From: an uncultured Rhodospirillales bacterium
Lineage (GTDB): Bacteria; Pseudomonadota; Alphaproteobacteria; Acetobacterales; Acetobacteraceae
Length of the DNA stretch: 13,580 nt
Assembly (NCBI GenBank): GCA_903844785.1
Contig: CAIMVB010000156.1
Span: forward strand, 1-13,580
Reading direction: 5' to 3'
The notes beneath the pieces were generated by a model. The model did no database searches, had not been told where the DNA came from, and worked only from the letters and a program-made list of their open reading frames with translations. Below are positions 6,589 through 12,545 of the stretch, in pieces. Both the position numbers and the translations under genes were made by a program. How positions within the stretch are numbered: the first letter of the stretch is position 1; each line of letters opens with the position of its first letter.

Positions 6589-8176
6589 GGCCACCGCCGC
6601 CGCGCCCCTTTCGCCCCGCGCTTCCTGGGCGGGGCCGGAAATGGCGGTACTGGCGGCGCGGTTTGGCGATTCCTATCGCTGGATGGTGACGATCCCGGCG
6701 ATGATCGGCACGATTGCGACGATTCTGTCATCCACCATTTCCAACGTAGCTTTGCCCGAAATCATGGGCGCCTACGGCATGGGGCAGGACCATGCGCAGT
6801 TGGTTTCCACCGCGTTTCTGGCTTCCGTCACTGGCACCATGTTGCTGAATGGCTGGCTGGTGGATCGTTTTGGTTTTCGGCTGACCTATTCGGCGGCGAT
6901 GCTGATTTTTGTGTTTGGGTCCTTGCTGTCGGGCTTTGCGCCGGAAGAAGGCATGCTGATTTTGGGCCGGGTGCTGCAAGGTGGCGCAGCCGGCATGGTG
7001 CAGCCCCTGGGCATGCAGATTATTTTCATGGTCTATCCGCCGGAAAAGCGCGGTTCTGCCATGGGGCTTTATGCGGTGGGTGTGGTGCTGGCACCGGCAC
7101 TTGGCCCCGCCTTTGGTGGCTTGCTGGTGGATGGCTTTGGCTGGCGATCGGTTTTCTTCCTGGCCATTCCCTTTGCGCTGATTGGCTTGGCGCTGGGCCT
7201 GATTTTAATGCCAGGACCGGCACGAGACAGCGGCAAGCGACGCTTTGATGCACTGGGTTTTGTACTGTTGATCACAGCACTTTTCGCGCTGCTGACGGGG
7301 CTTTCCAGCGGGCAGCGCGAAGGCTGGCAATCCGATGCGGTGGTGACAGAGCTTTCCATCGCTGCTGCTGCTGCCATTGCCTTTGTCTGGTGGGAATTGC
7401 GCAGCCCGGCGGCCATGCTCAACCCGCGGCTTTTCACCGTGCGTGGCTTTGCCTGTTCGGCGCTGGTCGCGCTGGTATATGGCGCGACTCTGTTTGGTTC
7501 GGTTTATCTGCTGCCCTTGTTCGTGCAGACGGTGCAGGGCTATTCCGCCACACGCGCGGGGCTGGTGCTGATGCCGGCGGGGCTTGCGCTGTTGCTGGTA
7601 TTCCCAATCGCCGGGCGCATTGCGGATAAAACCCAGCCCTGGTTGCCGATTGGCATTGGGTTGGTGCTGTTTGCCTATTCCACCTGGCTGATGGTGGATG
7701 TTGGCACGGATACGCCGTTTTGGACTTTGGCGATTTGGATTCTGATTGGCCGGATTGGCTTTGGCATTGCCATGCCCAGCATGAATGCCGGCGCGCTGAG
7801 ATCCCTGCCGCCGCAATGGGTTGGGCAGGGTTCCGGTGCCATTAATTTCGCGCGGCAATTTGGCGGGGCGATGGGGGTGAATTTGCTGTCCATCTATCTG
7901 GAACGCCACACACAGCTTTACGCCCAGGCGCTGATAGCAACACAGGAAGGCCGCGGCAATACCGCCGATTGGCTGCGCGATGCCGAACGGCTGCTGGCGC
8001 AGGAAGGCTTCGCCGATGGCATCGGCCAGGCTTTGGCGCAGGATTATCTGAGCCGCGTGGTGCTGACCCAGGCGAGCATGCTCGCCTTTCGCGACACCTT
8101 TACCGTGCTGGTGCTGATTTGCATCCTCGCGCTTGGCGTGGTGGCGGTGATGCGGGGCGCGAAGCGGCCGGGCTGA
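6581..8176 (+). CDS. EmrB/QacA-type DHA2 family MFS efflux transporter
   Basis: Inner-membrane proton-driven exporter, 531 residues, with hydrophobic segments consistent with the 14-helix DHA2 layout. Visible motifs are SNVALP (54-59) in the first helix, motif A GWLVDRFGFR (91-100), LGRVLQGGAAGMVQPLG (128-144) and motif C VGVVLAPALGPAFGG (166-180), which marks drug antiporters. The large loop before the last helix is conserved in EmrB-like proteins. At the LDxTIxNVALP position the usual Asp is Ser50. The GTG start at 6581 overlaps the adaptor gene by 8 bases; ATG 6641 (MAVLAARFGD) is a possible alternative. It pairs with the adjacent adaptor; EmrB-type pumps export uncouplers and hydrophobic drugs, FarB long-chain fatty acids. 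Substrate is not deducible here. Confidence 0.93.
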   Translation: MSEATAAAPLSPRASWAGPEMAVLAARFGDSYRWMVTIPAMIGTIATILSSTISNVALPEIMGAYGMGQDHAQLVSTAFLASVTGTMLLNGWLVDRFGFRLTYSAAMLIFVFGSLLSGFAPEEGMLILGRVLQGGAAGMVQPLGMQIIFMVYPPEKRGSAMGLYAVGVVLAPALGPAFGGLLVDGFGWRSVFFLAIPFALIGLALGLILMPGPARDSGKRRFDALGFVLLITALFALLTGLSSGQREGWQSDAVVTELSIAAAAAIAFVWWELRSPAAMLNPRLFTVRGFACSALVALVYGATLFGSVYLLPLFVQTVQGYSATRAGLVLMPAGLALLLVFPIAGRIADKTQPWLPIGIGLVLFAYSTWLMVDVGTDTPFWTLAIWILIGRIGFGIAMPSMNAGALRSLPPQWVGQGSGAINFARQFGGAMGVNLLSIYLERHTQLYAQALIATQEGRGNTADWLRDAERLLAQEGFADGIGQALAQDYLSRVVLTQASMLAFRDTFTVLVLICILALGVVAVMRGAKRPG

Positions 8177-8222
8177 TCTTGCCGCTTGGGCGTGGCCGTT
8201 CCATCTTGCGGCCAATCTCCTG

Positions 8223-8231
8223 AAAGGAAGG
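8223..8231 (+). promoter_or_regulatory. Strong ribosome binding site
   Basis: AAAGGAAGG stands 4 bases before ATG 8236, with the AAGGA core 7 bases away. It is the best Shine-Dalgarno site noticed in the window and fixes the start of the first crotonase gene. It suggests this gene is translated independently of the pump genes upstream. Confidence 0.8.
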
Positions 8232-8235
8232 TCCC

Positions 8236-9036
8236 ATGGAAGCGCCCGTACTTATTGAAATTACTGATGACATCGCCCTGGTCACGTTGAACCGGCCCGA
8301 ATCGCGCAATCCGCTGGATCCGGAAACCCAGGATGCCTTGATTGCCACTTTCATGAAGCTGGATGCGGAAGCCAAGGCGCGGGTCGCGATCCTGACCGGT
8401 GCGGGCAGTGCGTTTTGCGCCGGCGGCAATGTGCGCCGCATGGGCGAAGCTGCGAGTGGTTCAACGGAGCGCACCCCTGCCCAGGCACGCGGCTATTACC
8501 GCCACGGCATTCAGCGCCTGCCGCGCATGTTCGAACAATTGGAAATCCCCGTCATTGCCGCCGTGAATGGCCCGGCCATGGGCGCGGGTTGTGACCTGAC
8601 CTGCATGTGTGATTTGCGCATTGCCGGCCAATCCGCGCGCTTCGCGGAAAGTTTTGTGAAGCTTGGCATCATTCCCGGTGATGGCGGCGCTTGGCTGCTG
8701 CCGCGCGTGGTGGGCTTTGCCAAGGCGGCGGAAATGTCGCTGACGGGTGATGCGCTATCAGCTGATCAGGCGCTGGCTTATGGGCTGGTGTCTCAAGTAG
8801 TGCCGGATGCGGAATTGCTGGATGCGGCACGCGCATTGGCGCGGCGCATCGCGGCCAATCCGCCGCAAGCTGTGAGGATGGCGCGGCGCCTGCTGCGTGA
8901 AGCCTGGAATAACCGGCTTGATTCCGTGCTTGAAATGTCTTCCGCCATGCAGGCCGTGGCGCATACCACGGATGACCATAAGGAAGCGCTGGCGGCGATG
9001 CGTGAAAAGCGCAAGCCGACCTATAAGGGCGCCTGA
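8236..9036 (+). CDS. Enoyl-CoA hydratase/isomerase family protein (crotonase 1)
   Basis: A 266-residue crotonase-fold protein. Recognisable parts are VTLNRPESRNPLD (16-28), the oxyanion-hole segments ILTGAGSAFCAGGNV (52-65) and AAVNGPAMGAGCDL (108-121), KLGIIPGDGGAWLLPR (142-157), GDALSADQALAYGLV (171-185) and the C-terminal MREKRKPTYKGA. The family binds acyl-CoA and stabilises an enolate; hydration, isomerisation and hydrolysis are all known. Against rat mitochondrial hydratase, Glu144 aligns with Asp120 and Glu164 with Phe140, so a plain hydratase is doubtful; Asp149 in the IIPGDGG loop is a candidate base, as in PaaG-like isomerases. It follows the pump gene by 59 bases and precedes the SDR gene by 3. 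It is likely part of fatty-acid or aromatic-acid CoA degradation; the exact reaction is unassigned. Confidence 0.9.
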   Translation: MEAPVLIEITDDIALVTLNRPESRNPLDPETQDALIATFMKLDAEAKARVAILTGAGSAFCAGGNVRRMGEAASGSTERTPAQARGYYRHGIQRLPRMFEQLEIPVIAAVNGPAMGAGCDLTCMCDLRIAGQSARFAESFVKLGIIPGDGGAWLLPRVVGFAKAAEMSLTGDALSADQALAYGLVSQVVPDAELLDAARALARRIAANPPQAVRMARRLLREAWNNRLDSVLEMSSAMQAVAHTTDDHKEALAAMREKRKPTYKGA

Positions 9037-9039
9037 TCC

Positions 9040-9882
9040 TTGTTCGCACCGGGGCTGCTTTCCGGGCGGCGCGCGCTGATCACCGGTGGCGGCACCGGCT
9101 TGGGGCGCGCGATTGCGCGGCGCTATCTGCAACTGGGCGCGCGCATCGCGATTTGCGGGCGTCGCTTGGCGGTTTTGGAAGAAACTGCCGCAGCGCTACG
9201 CGCGGAAATTCCCGGTGCGGATATTGCTGTTTATGCCTGCGATATTCGTGATGCCGCCGCCGTGGAAGCCATGCTCGACACCGTCTTTGCCGAAGGCGTG
9301 CCGGATATTCTGGTGAATAATGCGGCGGCGAATTTTCTGGCGCAGACGCATCGGCTTTCGGCGCGCGCCCTGGATGCGGTGCTGGCCACCACGCTGCATG
9401 GCGCGGCTTATTGCACCATGGGTGTTGGGCGGCGCTGGATTGAGGCCGGGCAACCCGGCGTGGTGCTGTCTATCCTGACACTCTCTGCGTTACAGGGCGC
9501 CGCCTTCACCGTGCCATCCGCCATGGCCAAGGCCGGGGTTTTGGCCATGACACAAAGCCTGGCGGTGGAATGGGGCCGGCATGGCATCCGGCTTGTTGCC
9601 ATCGCGCCCGGCACCTTCCCAACCGAAGCGGCGGTGGCGCGGCTGCGTCCCGGTGGTTTGGATCACGGTGATGTGCCGATGAACCGCGCTGGCAAGCATG
9701 AGGAGCTGACGGACCTCGCTGCTTACCTTGTTTCCGAAAATGCCGGCTACATCACCGGCGAATGCGTGGTGATTGATGGCGGGCGGCGATATCTTGGTGG
9801 GGCGCGCGCTGGCGTGCGTGAAATGCTCGGCTGGGATGATGCCGCCTGGGAAAAACAGCGCGAAAAGACACCAAAGAAATGA
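9040..9882 (+). CDS. 2,4-dienoyl-CoA reductase-like SDR family oxidoreductase
   Basis: A 280-residue short-chain dehydrogenase/reductase. The cofactor site TGGGTGLG (15-22), ICGRR after the second strand (38-42, two Arg favouring NADPH) and VNNAAANF (92-99) are intact. FTVPSAMAKAGVLAMTQSLAVEWG (156-179) matches the 2,4-dienoyl-CoA reductase (DECR) subfamily, where the SxxxK pair (here Ser160, Lys164) replaces YxxxK. However, by alignment the DECR catalytic Asn148 and Tyr199 correspond to His120 and Ser149, so reductase activity is not certain. The start is TTG 9040, three bases after the crotonase 1 stop, with AAGGG at 9025-9029; no nearby ATG fits. Its stop overlaps the next start (ATGA). 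Probably a CoA-ester reductase or dehydrogenase working with its crotonase neighbours. Confidence 0.88.
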   Translation: MFAPGLLSGRRALITGGGTGLGRAIARRYLQLGARIAICGRRLAVLEETAAALRAEIPGADIAVYACDIRDAAAVEAMLDTVFAEGVPDILVNNAAANFLAQTHRLSARALDAVLATTLHGAAYCTMGVGRRWIEAGQPGVVLSILTLSALQGAAFTVPSAMAKAGVLAMTQSLAVEWGRHGIRLVAIAPGTFPTEAAVARLRPGGLDHGDVPMNRAGKHEELTDLAAYLVSENAGYITGECVVIDGGRRYLGGARAGVREMLGWDDAAWEKQREKTPKK

Positions 9883-10697
9883 CTGAAGCCTTCAGCGAAA
9901 TTCTCTACAGCGTGGCGGACCGCGTGGCGACCATCACGCTCAACCGGCCAGAACGCATGAATGCCTGGTCCACGGTGATGGAAGCCGAAACCCGCGCTGC
10001 CTTCGCGCTAGCGGTGGCGGATGATGATGTGCGCGCCATTGTACTGACCGCCACCGGCAAAGGGTTTTGTGTTGGCGCGGATGTTTCCGCCATCGCCACG
10101 CGTGGCGCGGAACGCCCGACCTATGCGGGCGTCACGCCCCCGCCGGGCGAAGAGCCTCCGAGTGAGGATTTCGCACGGCGCTATTCCTATATGCTCAATA
10201 TCGGCAAGCCGGTGATTGCGGGCATCAATGGCGCGGTGGCAGGGGTTGGTTTTTGCCTGACGCTATTTTGCGACCTGCGCTTCATGGCAGCGGGGACGAA
10301 GCTTTCCACCGCTTTTGCGCGTCGAGGCCTGGTGGCGGAACATGGCAGCGCCTGGATGTTGCCGCGCCTGATTGGGCCGATGAATGCCGCTGATCTTTTG
10401 CTTTCAGGCCGCAGCATCACCGCGGAAGAAGCCGCTGGCATGGGGCTGGTGCGGGTGCTGCCGGCGGATGGTTTTGGCGCAGCGGTGCAGGCTTACGCGG
10501 CTGATCTCGCGAATAACTGCTCGCCACGTTCCATGCGCGTGATCAAGCGGCAAGTGACGCTGGCGCCGTTCCAATCCCTGTCAGAGGCGGTGGAACTGGC
10601 CGAGGTGGAACAGGATGCCACGCGCGGCACGGAAGACCGGCGCGAAGGCGTCGCCGCCTTTCTGGAAAAGCGCAAACCGAATTTTACGGGGCGCTAA
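9879..10697 (+). CDS. Enoyl-CoA hydratase/isomerase family protein (crotonase 2)
   Basis: A 272-residue crotonase-fold protein, clearly divergent from the one at 8236. It shows ATITLNRPERMNAW (17-30), IVLTATGKGFCVGADVSAI (54-72), PVIAGINGAVAGVGFCLTLF (111-130), ARRGLVAEHGSAWMLPRLIG (147-166) and VAAFLEKRKPNFTGR at the end. The residues aligned with the hydratase pair Glu144/Glu164 are Cys126 and Phe146; Glu154 in the LVAEHG loop occupies about the place of the catalytic Asp in PaaG-like isomerases. So isomerase, hydrolase or other crotonase chemistry is as likely as hydration. It starts inside the SDR stop (ATGA), indicating translational coupling, and its last 14 bases overlap the end of the methyltransferase gene on the other strand. 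Last member of the pump-plus-CoA-enzyme run. Confidence 0.9.
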   Translation: MTEAFSEILYSVADRVATITLNRPERMNAWSTVMEAETRAAFALAVADDDVRAIVLTATGKGFCVGADVSAIATRGAERPTYAGVTPPPGEEPPSEDFARRYSYMLNIGKPVIAGINGAVAGVGFCLTLFCDLRFMAAGTKLSTAFARRGLVAEHGSAWMLPRLIGPMNAADLLLSGRSITAEEAAGMGLVRVLPADGFGAAVQAYAADLANNCSPRSMRVIKRQVTLAPFQSLSEAVELAEVEQDATRGTEDRREGVAAFLEKRKPNFTGR

Positions 10698-11925
10698 TCA
10701 GCAACCTGTTGGTCTTTTCCATCGCGGCCACCAGCGTCTGAAATTCCCGCGCGAAAACCTCCCGTGCCATGCCATTCTGCGCCAAATTATCGCCAATCTC
10801 GCCAATGCTGCGCTTGCCATCAATGCGCGACAGGATCGCGCCCGCAAGCCGAGGCAGCGGCACCGGCACGGTCAAGCCATCAAAGGTAACGCGTAACACA
10901 CCATCACGCGGAATGCCGGCGGCAAGCTTCGCGCCATCCAATTCACGTAGGCAGGGAATGGCGGTGGGATCATCCCAGGGGGCAGAGATCACCGGCGCAT
11001 CGGCGCGCACGCAATAGGCGATATGCACGCCCATATTCCCGGTGATCGCTTCGGCAAGGGCGGCGCGCTGCATCATATCCATCGCTTCGATCCGTGGGCG
11101 CAGCTTGGGATCGGAAAGATAGGAAAGCGGGTCGTAGCGCAATGGTTCCACCAGACACACAATGCGCAAGCCAGCGGCGGCAATCAGCGCATTGAAGGCC
11201 GGCACGGTGAAAGCGACATCGCGCGGATTGAGCAGCAAATCATAAAGCCCGGCATCGCCGCCCTTTTCATGATCCGTGATCCAGGGGTTACGCCTGAGCC
11301 AGGCGGTTTCCGGCATTTGCCGCCATAGCCGCTTGGCCACTTCCACCCGCGCCGCCGGGGCTTCATCGGGCGGCGCCAGCAAGCGGAGCGCATCCTGCGT
11401 CATGTAAACGCCGGTGCGGCCATGCGGGGCATAGACCATCAACCCCAAACCGCCCCCCGGCGCCAGGACTGAGGCTAACGCGCGCAGCCCCTCCAGCGGA
11501 TCGGGCAGATGATGCAAAACGCCGCAGCAATCAATGTAGTCGAAGGGCCCAAGCCCGCTGCCCGGCAGATCGAGCAACGAACCCTCCTGGAACACCACAT
11601 TGCCAAGCTTGCGCGTCGCCACGCGGGCTTCCGCCACGCGCCGCGCCGCCGCCGAACGATCCAGCCAGGTGACATCGCCGGCCCGCCCGGCAGAGGCCAT
11701 TTGCTGGGCCAGCATCACGGTTGCATCGCCGCTGCCCCCGCCAGCCACCAGGGCGCGCAAGGGTTGGGAAGCGGGGCGGCGGGCGCCGAAAATCCAATGA
11801 TCCACTTCCCGCAAATGGCTCGGGCTGCCGATGATCAGGCGTTTGGCCTCATCCCGAGGCTCCCGCTGGGGATAGGGGTAGGCATCATATTGCGCGGCAA
11901 GCGCGGCATCGGCGGCGTCTTTCAT
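10684..11925 (-). CDS. Class I SAM-dependent methyltransferase with C-terminal extra domain
   Basis: A 413-residue protein. After a distinctive N-terminus AAQYDAYPYPQREPRDEA (10-27) and a SPSHLREVDHWIFGARRP segment (34-51) comes the SAM-binding motif ALVAGGGSGDATVMLAQ (58-74), an acidic strand end WLDRS (87-91), GSLLDLP (115-121), then FDYIDCCGVLHHLPDP (128-143) and the post-motif LAPGGGLGLMVYAPHG (154-169). Roughly residues 340-410 form a further domain with IDGKRSIGEIGDNLAQNG, reminiscent of a small winged-helix/PqqD-like fold. Substrate unknown; proteins of this YPYP type occur in other alphaproteobacteria. ATG 11925 has AAGG three bases upstream. It is transcribed alone, divergent from the IalB-like gene and convergent with crotonase 2. 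Confidence 0.85.
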   Translation of the reverse strand: MKDAADAALAAQYDAYPYPQREPRDEAKRLIIGSPSHLREVDHWIFGARRPASQPLRALVAGGGSGDATVMLAQQMASAGRAGDVTWLDRSAAARRVAEARVATRKLGNVVFQEGSLLDLPGSGLGPFDYIDCCGVLHHLPDPLEGLRALASVLAPGGGLGLMVYAPHGRTGVYMTQDALRLLAPPDEAPAARVEVAKRLWRQMPETAWLRRNPWITDHEKGGDAGLYDLLLNPRDVAFTVPAFNALIAAAGLRIVCLVEPLRYDPLSYLSDPKLRPRIEAMDMMQRAALAEAITGNMGVHIAYCVRADAPVISAPWDDPTAIPCLRELDGAKLAAGIPRDGVLRVTFDGLTVPVPLPRLAGAILSRIDGKRSIGEIGDNLAQNGMAREVFAREFQTLVAAMEKTNRLLISAP

Positions 11926-11978
11926 GGGCCTTGTTTACCAGCGGAAGGGCCATTCGGCACCTGGGGTGGCCTTGGCGG

Positions 11979-12007
11979 TTGCCGGGCCTTGGCGGGACCC
12001 GTATCTA
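11979..12007 (+). promoter_or_regulatory. Candidate promoter of ialB-like/rlmN unit
   Basis: TTGCCG (11979-11984) and TATCTA (12002-12007) are 17 bases apart. TATCTA ends 7 bases before ATG 12015, so transcription would begin at or next to the start codon, giving an almost leaderless mRNA. The divergent intergenic region 11926-12014 must hold promoters for both flanking genes. Weak hexamers; assigned by eye. Confidence 0.28.
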
Positions 12008-12014
12008 GGGCCCC

Positions 12015-12545
12015 ATGCTTTACTTGATTCGTCTTTCGGCGTTTTGCCTTGCCCTGATCGCCCTGCCCGCGCTGGCGCAGCAGCGCCCGGCTACCCCTGC
12101 GCAGCAATCGGCTCAGGCGGGGCCGCGCCAGCTTGGCAATTTCCGGGACTGGACGGCGGCGACCTATCAGGAAAACGGCCAAAAGATTTGCTACGCCTTC
12201 ACCCGCGCCAGCAAAACGGAGCCCAACCGCCAGGGCGTGGTGCTGACCGTGACGCATCGGCCCGCCGGACGCGATGCGGTGGCGCTTGCGGCGGGCTATG
12301 CCTATCCGCGCAATGCGGAAGTGACCATGGCGATCGGCCAGACCAATTTGCCCTTCTATACCGGCGGCAATTCCGCCTTTGCGCGCGATGGCGCCGCGGT
12401 GGTGGCGGCGATGCGTGGTGGCAGCCGCGCCGTGATGCGCGGGCCCGGGGCGGGCGGGCGCGGCACTGCCAATGACCAAATCAGCCTGGCGGGGTTTTCC
12501 GCAGCTTATGACGCGATTGCGCGTGAATGCCCGGTACGGCGATGA
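12015..12545 (+). CDS. Invasion-associated locus B (IalB) family secreted protein
   Basis: A 176-residue exported protein. The signal peptide is plain: MLYLIR, a hydrophobic core and ALPALA with cleavage likely after residue 21. The mature part begins with a Gln/Ala/Pro linker, then GNFRDWTAATYQENGQKICYAF (41-62), LTVTHRPAGRDAVALAAGY and IGQTNLPFYTGGNSAFA, and ends SAAYDAIARECPVRR. The DW...CYAF start and two cysteines (59 and 172), possibly a disulfide, fit the IalB family of periplasmic or outer-membrane proteins. The name comes from Bartonella invasion; in free-living relatives the role is unknown and no invasion role should be read into it. The stop overlaps the rlmN start (ATGA). AGGG 4 bases before ATG is a weak ribosome site. 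Confidence 0.82.
   Translation: MLYLIRLSAFCLALIALPALAQQRPATPAQQSAQAGPRQLGNFRDWTAATYQENGQKICYAFTRASKTEPNRQGVVLTVTHRPAGRDAVALAAGYAYPRNAEVTMAIGQTNLPFYTGGNSAFARDGAAVVAAMRGGSRAVMRGPGAGGRGTANDQISLAGFSAAYDAIARECPVRR

Noticed and set aside
5083..6594. Long minus-strand open frame opposite marR and the adaptor gene
   Set aside because: Antisense frame in GC-rich DNA, His/Gln/Arg-rich without any domain, fully overlapping two well-identified genes.
7361..7375. Short GCT repeat in the MFS gene as a phase-variable tract
   Set aside because: Four GCT units plus GCC encode an alanine run in a membrane helix; in-frame triplets cannot switch the gene off.
8194..8213. GGCCG/CGGCC hairpin after the MFS gene as a terminator
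   Set aside because: Only 5 bp with a 10-base loop and no U-tract, so it does not separate the pump and enzyme genes convincingly.
7205..8215. Minus-strand open frame opposite the MFS gene
   Set aside because: Low-complexity His/Gln/Arg/Asn-rich product, a shadow of the MFS coding frame.
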